Below, piece by piece: positions 16,986 to 25,129 of a DNA stretch of 64,000 bases. The stretch is from Pseudomonas neuropathica (GTDB lineage: Bacteria > Pseudomonadota > Gammaproteobacteria > Pseudomonadales > Pseudomonadaceae). Below the pieces are notes generated by a model, which saw only the letters and a program-made list of their open reading frames with translations, had not been told where the DNA came from and searched no databases. Where the stretch lies: assembly GCF_015461835.1 (NCBI RefSeq), contig NZ_JACOPX010000001.1, forward strand, positions 434,001 through 498,000, written 5' to 3'. Position 1 is the stretch's first letter; the number at the start of each line of letters is the position of its first letter. The position numbers were made by a program, and so were the translations under genes.

Positions 16986-17024
16986 GGACCGCGTACAACT
17001 CCCGAATTCTGTGTGGAAACTAAA

Positions 17025-18308
17025 ATGACCGAACGCTGCAATTCCTACTACACCGCCACCCTTAACCAAGACACCGACTACCCGACCCTGCAAGGCCGGC
17101 ACAAGGTCGATGTGGTGATCATCGGCGGCGGCTTCACTGGCGTCGCCACTGCCGTCGAACTCGCTGAAAAAGGCCTGAAAGTCGCCATCGTCGAAAGCCA
17201 CAAGATCGGCTGGGGCGCCACCGGCCGCAATGGCGGCCAAGTCACCGGCAGCCTTTCCGGCGACGGTGCGATGCGCAAACAGATGCGCGCGAAACTCGGC
17301 GATGAGGTCGATGATTTCATCTGGCACCTGCGCTGGCGCGGGCACGAAATCATCCAGCAACGCGTCGAGAAATACGGCATTCAATGCGATCTCAAACACG
17401 GCCACTTGCACGCCGCGTACAAGCCCAGCCACATGACCGACTTGCGCAAGGATTATGAAGAAGCCGTGCGCCGCGGACTGGGCGATGAGGTCAGCCTGCT
17501 CGACCGCAGCCAGGTGCGTGATCTGCTGCAAAGCGACCTCTACCACGGCGCAATCAAGAATACGCGCAACATGCATCTGCACCCGCTCAACCTGTGCATC
17601 GGTGAGGCGCGGGCGGCGGAAAGTCTTGGCGCGCTGATCTTCGAAAACAGCGAAGTGCTGGAGATCATTCACGGCGCTACGCCCGGTGTGCGCACGGCTC
17701 ACGGGCAGATCGATGCCAATCAGGTGATGCTCGCCGGCGACGTCTACCACAAACTCGAACCGGGGCAGCTCAAGGGCAAGATTTTCCCGGCCATGGGCGG
17801 CATCGTCACCACCGCGCCACTGGGCGATCTGGCAAAACAGATCAACCCCGAAGACCTCGCGGTGTACGACTGCCGTTTCGTCCTCGACTACTACCGCCTC
17901 ACCGCCGACGGCCGCCTGTTGTTCGGTGGCGGTGCCAACTACAGCGGCAAGGATTCACGGGACATCGCCGCCGAACTGCGCCCGTGCATCGAGCAAACCT
18001 TCCCGGCGCTCAAAGGCGTGCAGATCGATTACCAGTGGAGCTGCGCGATGGGCATCGTCATCAACCGCATTCCGCAACTGGGCAAGCTCTCGGACAACGT
18101 CTGGTATTGCCAGGGCTACTCGGGGCACGGCATCGCGACGACGCACATCATGGGTGAAATCATGAGCCGGGCGATCACCGGGCAGATGGAGCAGTTCGAT
18201 ACGTTTGCCCAGTGCCAGCACATTCGTGTGCCGATGGGGGATTTACTCGGTAATCCGTTGTTGGCGGCGGGGATGTGGTATTACCAGATGCTTGAGCGAC
18301 TTCGCTGA
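17025..18308 (+). CDS. FAD-dependent gamma-glutamylpolyamine oxidase-like protein (PuuB/PauB-like)
   Basis: 427 aa DAO-family flavoenzyme. N-terminal NSYYTATL, then the dinucleotide site VVIIGGGFTGVATAVELAEKG (about 25-45) and GWGATGRNGGQVTGS. C-terminal VLDYYRLTADGRLLFGGG and GYSGHGIATTHIMGE. The same length and layout occur in the oxidase at 28793-30076. Known relatives oxidise gamma-glutamylputrescine to the aldehyde, with H2O2 formed. It starts 148 bp after the synthetase-like gene across a REP doublet, so the two may form one unit. The ATG at 17025 has GTGGAAA upstream. Confidence 0.85.
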   Translation: MTERCNSYYTATLNQDTDYPTLQGRHKVDVVIIGGGFTGVATAVELAEKGLKVAIVESHKIGWGATGRNGGQVTGSLSGDGAMRKQMRAKLGDEVDDFIWHLRWRGHEIIQQRVEKYGIQCDLKHGHLHAAYKPSHMTDLRKDYEEAVRRGLGDEVSLLDRSQVRDLLQSDLYHGAIKNTRNMHLHPLNLCIGEARAAESLGALIFENSEVLEIIHGATPGVRTAHGQIDANQVMLAGDVYHKLEPGQLKGKIFPAMGGIVTTAPLGDLAKQINPEDLAVYDCRFVLDYYRLTADGRLLFGGGANYSGKDSRDIAAELRPCIEQTFPALKGVQIDYQWSCAMGIVINRIPQLGKLSDNVWYCQGYSGHGIATTHIMGEIMSRAITGQMEQFDTFAQCQHIRVPMGDLLGNPLLAAGMWYYQMLERLR

Positions 18309-18321
18309 CACACCCTCCAGT

Positions 18322-18461
18322 TGTAGGAGCTGCCGAAGGCTGCGATCTTTTGATCTTGTTTTTAAGAATCAAAATCAAAAGATCGCAGCCTTCGGCAGCT
18401 CCTACAGGTTATCGATTCACCGAAGATCCATTGTGGGAGCGAGCTTGCTCGCGAAGGGGCC
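18322..18461. repeat. Inverted repeat of the GCTGCGATCTTTTGATC family plus a single REP
   Basis: 18322-18406: TGTAGGAGCTGCCGAAGGCTGCGATC pairs with its inverse, ending CCTACA; the inner part is TTTTGAT/ATCAAAA. 18432-18461 is a single GTGGGAGCGAGCTTGCTCGCG REP. The first family recurs at 22671 and, diverged, at 37600 and 54465. Confidence 0.8.
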
Positions 18462-18481
18462 ATCAAAACCACCGCAAAAGC

Positions 18482-19267
18482 TCAATCCGGCAACTGCTCG
18501 ACCACAATCCCCAACCGCCGATAATCCTCGACACTCCCCGACGCCACATGCCGCTCGGTAATCAGCGTATGCAGGCGCGTACACGGCGCCACCACAAACG
18601 GCTCCACCGCCCCCAACTTGTCCGCCGTGGTCACCGCAATCACCCGCGCCGCGCCCTCCAGCATCGCCTGCTTCACCGGCACCTCGTCGAAATGCAGCGA
18701 GGTAATCCCTACCTCCGGATGAATCGCACACACCCCGGTAATCGCCAGATCCGCCTTGATCCCGGCCAGCAACCGCAGCGCCTCATGCCCTCCTGCCGCC
18801 ATCGTTCGCGGGTTCAACTGGCCGCCAGCGAGAATCACTTTCACACCCTTGAAATCCGAGAGCGCAATCGCCGTCATCGGTGAAGCCGTCACCGCCGTGA
18901 TGCTGATATCGGCACGCAGCGACCGCGCCACCTGCAACGTGGTCGAACCGGAATCGAACAGCACAATCTGCCCGTCCTCAATCTCCTGCGCCGCTCTTTG
19001 CGCCAAACGAATCTTGACCTCATCCGTCTCGTCCAGCCGCGTGAAGTAATCCTTGCCGGAGTCCTTCGGACGCGGCAACGCGCCGCCGTGGACACGCTGC
19101 ACCAGCCCGGCATTGTCCAGTTCGGCGAGGTCGCGGCGGATGGTGTCTTCTGACACCGCAAAGTGCTGGCTCAATTCGGAGGCCATGACCTTGCCGTCAC
19201 GCTCAAGGAGCAAAAGGATTTTCTGCCGGCGCAGGGATGGCAGTTCAACCGCGGAATGATCGTGCAT
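18482..19267 (-). CDS. DeoR-family transcriptional regulator
   Basis: 261 aa. N-terminal winged helix LRRQKILLLLERDGKVMASELSQHFAVSEDTIRRDLAELDNAGL (about 12-55), then a DeoR C-terminal sensor domain with VLFDSGSTTLQVAR and LAITGVCAIHPEVGIT, which binds phosphosugar-type ligands. It is convergent with the FAD oxidase gene and diverges from the LysR/NQO1 region. The target is not evident; no sugar genes are nearby. Confidence 0.88.
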   Translation of the reverse strand: MHDHSAVELPSLRRQKILLLLERDGKVMASELSQHFAVSEDTIRRDLAELDNAGLVQRVHGGALPRPKDSGKDYFTRLDETDEVKIRLAQRAAQEIEDGQIVLFDSGSTTLQVARSLRADISITAVTASPMTAIALSDFKGVKVILAGGQLNPRTMAAGGHEALRLLAGIKADLAITGVCAIHPEVGITSLHFDEVPVKQAMLEGAARVIAVTTADKLGAVEPFVVAPCTRLHTLITERHVASGSVEDYRRLGIVVEQLPD

Positions 19268-19447
19268 GGTTATGCCTGTTTATGCTTGTAGTTGCAGGTT
19301 TTTGCGAGCTTAGCCAAAGCCCTGAGCAAACACAAACCGGCGGGGTATCAATCGTTTCGATCATTGGAATCGACAAGGCGAATTTTTTCTTTGCTTTCAA
19401 CCTGTTCAGAATGGCCGCACTTCTAAAAGGCTCAGGATGAACACCTC

Positions 19448-19516
19448 ATGAATCTCAATTTTGCGTTTGCGTGCATGATCGTCGTGTCGTTTGCGATTGC
19501 CCTAGGCCACGCCTGA
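19448..19516 (+). CDS. Possible 22-aa hydrophobic peptide
   Basis: MNLNFAFACMIVVSFAIALGHA: one membrane-spanning stretch. AGGA lies 11 nt upstream of the ATG. It sits alone between DeoR and LysR genes on the opposite strand. It could be a tiny membrane protein or chance. No other gene was seen in 19268-19523. Confidence 0.3.
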   Translation: MNLNFAFACMIVVSFAIALGHA

Positions 19517-19523
19517 CAGCGCC

Positions 19524-20417
19524 TCAGACCGACGCCAGCAATTGCTCGCGTAACCATTTGTGCGCCGGATCGCGATGCGAACGCTCGCCCCAGAACATCG
19601 CCATCTCGTAGCCGGGCACTTCCAGCGGCGCGTCGACCACTTGCAAGGCCGGATTGCCGCGCACCAGGCGTGACGGCAGCATCGCCACCAGATCGGTGCT
19701 GGCCAACACCGACATCGCCATCAGAAAATGCGGCACCGATAACACCACTTTTCTCATCAGCCCGACATCGGCCAGCGCCCGGTCGGTCACCCCGAAAAAG
19801 CCCCCGCCCTCGCGCGACACCATCACATGCTCCAGCGCGCAGAATTGTTTGCGAGTGGGTGCAGACTTTAATCCCGGATGCCCGACTCGACCGGCCAGCA
19901 CATAACGCTCGGTGAACAGTGGTCGGCGATGCAGTTCCGGCGGCGCGTCTTCGCTGATGTGCAGCGCCAGATCGAACACGCCCTGCTCAGCCTGTTTGAC
20001 CAAATGCGCCGGCGTCAGATCGATCACCGCCAGCCGCGTGCCCGGCGCCTGTTCGCGCAAGCCGCCCAGCGCCGGCAACACCACCGTCGACTCGCCGTAA
20101 TCGGTCGCGGCGATTTTCCAGGTGTGCGTCGCCAGCGCCGGGTCGAACGCGCTGGCCGGCGCCACCGCCCTCTCCAACGCCTCCAGCGCCTCGCGCAACG
20201 GTTCGCGCAGTTCGTCGGCGCGCGCCGTCGGGCGCATGCCGCGCGGTCCAGGCAACAACAGCGGATCGCCAAAGATGTCGCGCAACTTGGCCAGATGCAC
20301 ACTCACCGAAGGCTGCGACAGGTTCAGCCGCTGCGCCGCGCGGGTGACGTTGTGCTCCGCCAGCAACACATCAAGGGTCAGCAGCAGATTGATATCCAGG
20401 CGTCTCAAATTATTCAT
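19524..20417 (-). CDS. LysR-family transcriptional regulator (NodD/LeuO-like)
   Basis: 297 aa from the ATG at 20417 (another in-frame ATG at 20441). N-terminal MNNLRRLDINLLLTLDVLLAEHNVTRAAQRLNLSQPSVSVHLAKLRDIFGDPLLL, the form typical of LysR proteins of the NodD/LeuO subgroup. The effector domain follows from about residue 90. It is divergent from the NAD(P)H-quinone reductase gene 85 bp away, so it probably controls that gene. Confidence 0.9.
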   Translation of the reverse strand: MNNLRRLDINLLLTLDVLLAEHNVTRAAQRLNLSQPSVSVHLAKLRDIFGDPLLLPGPRGMRPTARADELREPLREALEALERAVAPASAFDPALATHTWKIAATDYGESTVVLPALGGLREQAPGTRLAVIDLTPAHLVKQAEQGVFDLALHISEDAPPELHRRPLFTERYVLAGRVGHPGLKSAPTRKQFCALEHVMVSREGGGFFGVTDRALADVGLMRKVVLSVPHFLMAMSVLASTDLVAMLPSRLVRGNPALQVVDAPLEVPGYEMAMFWGERSHRDPAHKWLREQLLASV

Positions 20418-20502
20418 GGCTATACCAGACATATCAGACATTCATTTCCAATATACCGGTTGAACGCCGATCCTGCAGTCACTCAGCTAACGGAGCTTCA
20501 AC

Positions 20503-21279
20503 ATGAACGTCTTACTCGTCTACGCACACCCGGAACCGACTTCCCTCAATGGCTCGCTGCGCGACTTCAGCGTCCAGCGCCTGCAAGCCGCCGGCCACAC
20601 CGTGCAGGTCTCCGACCTCTACGCAATGAACTGGAAAGCCACCCTCGACGCCGACGACGCCCCGCAGCGCGATGCGACGAAACCGTTCCATGCCTCCCTC
20701 GACTCGAAAATCGCCTACGCCGAAGGCACCCAGGCTGCCGACATCGCCCGTGAGCAGGAGAAACTGTTGTGGGCGGATGCGCTGATCCTGCAGTTTCCGC
20801 TGTGGTGGTTCACCATGCCCGCCATTCTCAAAGGCTGGGTCGATCGGGTATACGCCTACGGTTTTGCCTATGGCGTCGGTGAACACTCCGACAGTCGTTG
20901 GGGCGAGCGTTATGGCGAAGGGAAGATGAAAGGTAAACGGGCGATGTTGATGGTCACCACTGGTGGCTGGGAATCGCACTATGCGCCGCGTGGGATTAAC
21001 GGGCCGATGGATGATTTGCTGTTTCCGATTCAACACGGGATTTTGTACTACCCCGGTTTTGAAGTGGTGCCACCGTTTGTGGTGTATCGGACTAGCCGGA
21101 TGGATGCGGCGCGGTATGCCGAGACTTGCGATCAGCTGGGGCGGCGGCTGGATGAGTTGTGGAGTGCGCGGCCGATTGGGTTTCGGCAGCAGAATGCCGG
21201 CGAATACGAAATTCCTGCTTTGACCTTGAAGAGCGATATTGCGCCGGATAGCGAAGGCTTCCACGCACACATCCGCTAG
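20503..21279 (+). CDS. NAD(P)H-dependent oxidoreductase, flavodoxin-like fold (NQO1/MdaB type)
   Basis: 258 aa. Starts MNVLLVYAHPEPTSLNGSL, the flavin-phosphate loop of the NQO1 family; ALILQFPLWWFTMPAILKGWVDRV and MLMVTTGGWESHYAPRGINGPMDDL are further signatures. The family carries out two-electron reduction of quinones or nitroaromatics in the cytoplasm. ACGGAGCTTCAAC lies before the ATG. It is divergent from a LysR gene, the usual arrangement for quinone-inducible reductases. Confidence 0.9.
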   Translation: MNVLLVYAHPEPTSLNGSLRDFSVQRLQAAGHTVQVSDLYAMNWKATLDADDAPQRDATKPFHASLDSKIAYAEGTQAADIAREQEKLLWADALILQFPLWWFTMPAILKGWVDRVYAYGFAYGVGEHSDSRWGERYGEGKMKGKRAMLMVTTGGWESHYAPRGINGPMDDLLFPIQHGILYYPGFEVVPPFVVYRTSRMDAARYAETCDQLGRRLDELWSARPIGFRQQNAGEYEIPALTLKSDIAPDSEGFHAHIR

Positions 21280-21289
21280 CGCCGCATTG

Positions 21290-21562
21290 CCCTCACCCCA
21301 GCCCTCTCCCGGAGGGAGAGGGAGCCGACCGTGTTGGATGTTCGAGCTACACCGACCTGATATCTCGAGTTGAACTCAGCTTTTGAAAGCCACCGAGATC
21401 GGCTCCCTTCCCCCTCGACCACCTGGGAGAGAGGGGACTGACCGAGTTGTTTTTTCGAGCTACGCCGACCTGATATCTCGAGTTGAACTCAACTTTTGAA
21501 AGGCACCGAGATCGACTCCCTTCCCCCTCGCCCCCTTTGGGGGAGAGGGCTGGGGTGAGGGG
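21290..21562. repeat. Long composite inverted repeat, copy 2, with an internal 70-bp direct duplication
   Basis: CCCTCACCCCAGCCCTCTCCC at the left and GGGAGAGGGCTGGGGTGAGGG at the right. The interior holds two near-identical blocks of about 70 bp (21347-21416 and 21467-21536), each with CGACCTGATATCTCGAGTTG and CACCGAGATCG. This interior differs from copies 1, 3, 4 and 5, so the ends carry different cargo. It covers most of the 328-bp gap 21280-21607. Confidence 0.8.
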
Positions 21563-21607
21563 GATGGATCTAACTGACACACCGCAACACATTGGCATCA
21601 GCTCGAG

Positions 21608-22630
21608 TCATGTTTCCTCCCGCACTCGCCGCACCTGCACCAACAACGCCGGGGCAAAATGCAGCAACACCATCCGGCTCAAATGATGAGTCAGAATAAA
21701 CACCACATTCAGTCCGCCACCAAACGCGACAATCGCAATCGTCTCAATTGCCCCCGGCATATACGCCAGCCACAGCGACAGCGGATCACTGCCCAACCAG
21801 CGCGCCGCGACTTCAGCAAATACTGCGGCAACCACAATCATCAAACCGACCGAAACCAACGCCGTGCGCCCATGACGTCCCAGCTCCGCGACGCCAAGCC
21901 CCTGAAACCTTGAGCCGATCCGCACGCCGAGAATCAGCGCTGCCAGATTCAAACTCCAGTCCGGCATGTGAAAACCGTGCAGCCATCCCGATTTCACAAA
22001 CACGGCAGTGATGATGATCGCGGTGAGCATGAACGGCGCCGGTACGCCGATCACCAGCAGCAAGCGTCCGAGCAGTACGCTCAGCGCGATTACCGAAAAC
22101 GCAGTCAGCGCCATGCCTGTCGTTAAAGGATCACTATCGGCAACCGCCACCGCAGCCGCCTGGCCGGGAATCAGGAAACTCACCAGCACCGTGATGAGCA
22201 GCAAGCGCATCAAGTGCACGATGATGACCTTACTCGATGCCTTTTCTGACTCCAATAAATCGAACACCGCCGCCAGTGCACCGGGATAAACCGCTAACAG
22301 CGCATCGGTACGATTCCAGCCTGCGCCGCGCGTCAGCCACCATCCGGCGAGTCCGATTTGCACCGTCAGGCAAATCAGCAACACTCCGAGGCTCGGCAAC
22401 ATCGTCGAGGCCGTCTCGCTGTCCCACGCCTCGAACATCAGCCCGGTGGCGATGCCCAGCGTGACCTGGATGTAGCCCAGTCCATAAGGTGTTGCCGGCG
22501 CGATGCCGGTTTTACTGGCGAACAATGCGGTAACGACAATCGAGCCCAACAACAAACCGTGGGGCACGCCTTCGAACTGCAACAGCGCGCCGAAACCAGC
22601 GGCAATAAACAAACAGAGAATGGATTTCAT
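21608..22630 (-). CDS. AbrB-family membrane protein (PF05145 type, putative transporter)
   Basis: 340 aa, very hydrophobic, about ten helices in two similar halves (AbrB duplication). Begins MKSILCLFIAAGFGALLQFEGVPHGLLLGSIVVTALFA; the second half has WSLNLAALILGVRIGSRFQ and WLAYMPGAIETIAIVAFGG. The last motif (PGG/PGAIxxM-like) is a family hallmark. The old name 'ammonia monooxygenase' is misleading; the substrate is unknown. It stands as a single gene. Confidence 0.8.
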   Translation of the reverse strand: MKSILCLFIAAGFGALLQFEGVPHGLLLGSIVVTALFASKTGIAPATPYGLGYIQVTLGIATGLMFEAWDSETASTMLPSLGVLLICLTVQIGLAGWWLTRGAGWNRTDALLAVYPGALAAVFDLLESEKASSKVIIVHLMRLLLITVLVSFLIPGQAAAVAVADSDPLTTGMALTAFSVIALSVLLGRLLLVIGVPAPFMLTAIIITAVFVKSGWLHGFHMPDWSLNLAALILGVRIGSRFQGLGVAELGRHGRTALVSVGLMIVVAAVFAEVAARWLGSDPLSLWLAYMPGAIETIAIVAFGGGLNVVFILTHHLSRMVLLHFAPALLVQVRRVREET

Positions 22631-22670
22631 AGTCGCCTTCCTGGCTATTTACCTGACACACCACAACCCG

Positions 22671-22744
22671 TGTAGGAGCTGCCGAAGGCTGCGATCTTTT
22701 GACTTTGTTTTTTGAAAGGATCGCAGCCTTCGGCAGCTCCTACA
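22671..22744. repeat. Inverted repeat of the GCTGCGATCTTTTGA family
   Basis: TGTAGGAGCTGCCGAAGGCTGCGATC at the left end and its reverse complement at the right end with a short spacer, between two minus-strand genes. Confidence 0.8.
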
Positions 22745-22760
22745 GGGGATGTATTCGTTT

Positions 22761-23183
22761 TCAGCCGCGCAACCGTCCAATCGCCCGGCGATATTTCTCG
22801 ATCCTCTCCAGATCCTCCCAACTCGGCGAAGCAATCCGCGACAGGTCGCTGTTCTCTTCCAGATCCGCCAGCTTCACTACCCGACCTATCGGATTCTGTG
22901 CGGCGCGGTCGACGAAGTCTTCATAGGATTCGCCCGATACTTTGGTCACGGATTCGATAGCGCTCAAAACTTCCTCGCTGAAACCTTCCTTGCGCAAATC
23001 ATCAAGGCTGATGCCACAATCCTCAACCACATCGTGCAGCACGGCGACGATGCGTTCTTCCAGCGTGCTCATGCGTAACATGACTTTCAGCGGGTGCAGA
23101 ATGTACGGCGCACCGCCCTTGTCGACCTGCCCGGCGTGGGCCGTGGCGGCGATGGCGATAGCGCGTTCGAGTGTCTGGGTCAT
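22761..23183 (-). CDS. HD-domain phosphohydrolase, small RelA/SpoT-hydrolase-like
   Basis: 140 aa. HAGQVDKGGAPYILHPLKV (about 16-34), VLHDVVEDCG (His49-Asp50 and Glu53-Asp54) and VVKLADLEEN match the ppGpp-hydrolase HD fold of SpoT and of small stand-alone hydrolases such as Mesh1. The synthetase domain is absent. It may hydrolyse (p)ppGpp or another nucleotide; this is family inference. The 3' neighbour (23199) is on the same strand, 15 bp upstream. Confidence 0.85.
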   Translation of the reverse strand: MTQTLERAIAIAATAHAGQVDKGGAPYILHPLKVMLRMSTLEERIVAVLHDVVEDCGISLDDLRKEGFSEEVLSAIESVTKVSGESYEDFVDRAAQNPIGRVVKLADLEENSDLSRIASPSWEDLERIEKYRRAIGRLRG

Positions 23184-23198
23184 GAGAGTCTCCGAGGG

Positions 23199-23588
23199 TT
23201 AGACGCCGTAACGGCCGCCGACATGGATGTTGCGTTTGAGCCAGTTGCCGATTGCTTTCAGGCGACTGACTGGCTTCGCTGGCCCGGAATGACGCTGAAG
23301 GATCAGCGACACCAAAGTAGTTTGATCGGCTTTTGGATTGGCATCGATCAACTCGGCAACCCAAGCGCAATCAGCCTTCTGCAGATGCTCACGCCACTCA
23401 CCGGGCCAGGCGTCCAGCTCATCCAGCGCCAACCACCGCGCACCGCCATGCTCCATATGTCCGCCGGACATCGACTGTTCGAAACAGAAAGGCGTGTCTG
23501 GCTTGGCAGGGTCAATGTGAAACAGATAGATGTCGTGGAATGGATGCTGCGAGGGGGGCGCGTTATTGCGGCTGCCGATTTCAATCAT
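23199..23588 (-). CDS. Conserved hypothetical protein, Nudix-like C-terminal half
   Basis: 129 aa from the ATG at 23588 (MIEIGSRNNAPPSQHPFHDIYLF). FHDIYLFHIDP...GGHMEHGGARWLALDELDAWPGEW resembles the later strands of Nudix hydrolases, but a full Nudix box is missing from this span. The open frame continues upstream to 23813 and there contains FRDYAEEGGSIG, which looks like part of a Nudix box. However, that would overlap the divergent gene at 23755, so I keep the short form. It is followed by the HD hydrolase gene. Confidence 0.55.
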   Translation of the reverse strand: MIEIGSRNNAPPSQHPFHDIYLFHIDPAKPDTPFCFEQSMSGGHMEHGGARWLALDELDAWPGEWREHLQKADCAWVAELIDANPKADQTTLVSLILQRHSGPAKPVSRLKAIGNWLKRNIHVGGRYGV

Positions 23589-23754
23589 GGGCAATGTTCC
23601 AATCCTTGGGCGCTGAATGTTTCCGATTGTTTCGCAGTGTACGCCACGGGAGCAAATCAAAAACCCGATGGAACCTCCCTCCTCCGCATAATCTCGAAAC
23701 TGTATCAGCGCCAAATCATCGATCAGACCCGGCGCCTTTGAAGAGGAAACCCCG

Positions 23755-24186
23755 ATGAACATTCGATTCCTGCTTCTGATCGCCAGCTTCGCCGTCATCC
23801 CCACCTGCGTCATGGCCGAAGGCTGCGACGTCCAGACCCAATCCTCCAGCGCCTCGGTGCCTGCGGTGGAAACCCACAGTTGCTATGAATACGAAGGCAT
23901 GCCGGTCAACTCAATCGACTGGTCGTGCAGCAACGAAAGCAAAGACATGCTCAGCAGCACTAAAACCAAGGTCGAACACTGTGCCGATCACTACCAGGCA
24001 ACGTGTGCCGCCACGATTACCCAGGAATCCCTGGCCAACCCGCATTCCACCAGCAAGGACAAAAACGCCAAAGCCCTGAACATCCCCGACAACGCGCAAG
24101 TGACCACCTATTACTACGACGTAGAGCATTTGGCGCAGGCGCGGATTGATTGTGAGAATGGTGGCGGGCATTGGAAAACGAAGTAA
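23755..24186 (+). CDS. Secreted hypothetical protein with six or more cysteines
   Basis: 143 aa. Signal peptide MNIRFLLLIASFAVIPTCVMA, cleaved before EGCDVQTQ. The mature part is rich in Cys (about eight), Ser and Thr and ends in ARIDCENGGGHWKTK, so it is likely disulfide-bonded in the periplasm. AGAGGAAACCCC precedes the ATG. The terminator at 24219 ends the unit. No family recognised. Confidence 0.8.
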   Translation: MNIRFLLLIASFAVIPTCVMAEGCDVQTQSSSASVPAVETHSCYEYEGMPVNSIDWSCSNESKDMLSSTKTKVEHCADHYQATCAATITQESLANPHSTSKDKNAKALNIPDNAQVTTYYYDVEHLAQARIDCENGGGHWKTK

Positions 24187-24218
24187 ACGACTGATTTCCA
24201 TGCCAGCGACAGGCAAAG

Positions 24219-24249
24219 AAAAGCCCGGCTCAAAAGGACCGGGCTTTTT
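24219..24249. terminator. Bidirectional rho-independent terminator
   Basis: AAAAGCCCGGCTC ... GACCGGGCTTTTT: stem AAGCCCGG/CCGGGCTT with A and T runs on each side. It serves the secreted protein on the plus strand and the convergent gene at 24265 on the minus strand. Confidence 0.85.
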
Positions 24250-24264
24250 AGTGCGCAATATCCG

Positions 24265-24549
24265 TTAACCACCGCCGTTACCACCACTGCTGCTACCTGA
24301 CGGTTGACCCGCAGGGCTGGGCTTGGAGGCAGAAGGCACCGGCCCATTGTCGGTCTTGCCACCATCACCACCCTTGGGCAGCGAATTGGCGTCCGGGTCG
24401 GCATTGGTGGCTGGAGACGCCGGTTCACGCGTCTGGCTGTTGCCGTCGTTAGCCGTTGGGGTCGGCGTTTCGCCAGCCGCGATCGCGTACAGCGAACTGC
24501 CGGACAGCAATGCCGCGAGGGTAAACGCCGCGATTTTATGGTTCAGCAT
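24265..24549 (-). CDS. Small secreted Pro/Ser/Gly-rich hypothetical protein
   Basis: 94 aa from the ATG at 24549 (GGAAGAG 6 nt upstream). Signal peptide MLNHKIAAFTLAALLSGSSLYAIA, then a low-complexity mature part rich in Pro, Thr, Asn, Ser and Gly, ending GSSSGGNGGG. Likely disordered and exported. No domain recognised. Confidence 0.7.
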   Translation of the reverse strand: MLNHKIAAFTLAALLSGSSLYAIAAGETPTPTANDGNSQTREPASPATNADPDANSLPKGGDGGKTDNGPVPSASKPSPAGQPSGSSSGGNGGG

Positions 24550-24686
24550 GGTGGCTCTTCCTTTGCTGGGTGAGTTACAGCATTGGAAGAAGGTGTGAGG
24601 CGAAGGTGCGGTGTGTCGGACGAATGGTTGTCGCCCAAAAGGCTCGCGCCATTTCGATGTCTGAAAACTTCGTAGGAAAACACCCC

Positions 24687-24820
24687 GTGTGGCGAGAGAG
24701 CTTGCTCCCGCTGGGCTGCGAAGCTGCGCCAAAACCGGATAGTCCGTTTCTCCCAGACAGACCGCACGCCCCGGATTACGACGACTGCGTTGCCGAGCGG
24801 GAGCAAGCGCGCTTGTCACG
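24687..24820. repeat. Diverged REP pair of another subtype
   Basis: GTGTGGCGAGAGAGCTTGCTCCCGCTGGGCTGCGAAGC at the left and an inverted GAGCGGGAGCAAGCGCG near 24795. It belongs to the GGGAGCAAGCTC class of Pseudomonas REPs, unlike the REPs elsewhere in the window. It fills part of the gene-free 24550-24990. Confidence 0.55.
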
Positions 24821-24992
24821 GGTACGGGTTTCACGTCCTACAGGTCGGTTGTGGCGGCTGAAATTGCTGCCTAGAGTGGGGTCGTCGCTGAGCAAATTCA
24901 GCACCAGGGTTTCGCAGCCCTGACGATACGTGTAGTAACCTAGCGCCCCCTAAAAACGGTGGCGGTCGCACTAGCGCCCGAAATCCGTTCAA

Positions 24993-25070
24993 TGGTGGCT
25001 GTGTGTGGGAGACCTTCGGGTCTGCCGGGTTCCTCGTATCCTCGGTCTGCGAACCCGCACACAGCTACCA
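24993..25070 (+). ncRNA. Three-way-junction RNA resembling C4 antisense RNA
   Basis: Outer stem 24993-25005 with 25058-25070 (13 pairs, one G-U). Hairpin 1 is 25010-25023, AGACC-UUCG-GGUCU. Hairpin 2 has stem 25026-25032/25051-25057 (CGGGUUC/GAACCCG) and an 18-nt loop. Bases 25030-25040 of hairpin 2 are complementary, 11 of 11, to 25110-25120, the Shine-Dalgarno region of the next gene. A rival hairpin 25063-25100 (AGCUAC/GUAGCU plus inner CC-UUCG/CGAA-GG pairs) would break the outer stem. The layout recalls the P1 C4 RNA family. The structure is read directly from sequence; the family name is from memory. Confidence 0.65.
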
Positions 25071-25109
25071 CCCTTCGACTCGCAGCGAATGGCAGTAGCT
25101 TCTCTCATA

Positions 25110-25120
25110 GATACGAGGAA
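25110..25120 (+). promoter_or_regulatory. Antisense target covering the Shine-Dalgarno sequence
   Basis: GATACGAGGAA includes the GAGGAA ribosome binding site 9 nt before the ATG at 25130. It is exactly complementary to 25030-25040 in the loop and stem of the upstream RNA element. Pairing would block initiation. Confidence 0.65.
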
Positions 25121-25129
25121 GTTTTACTC

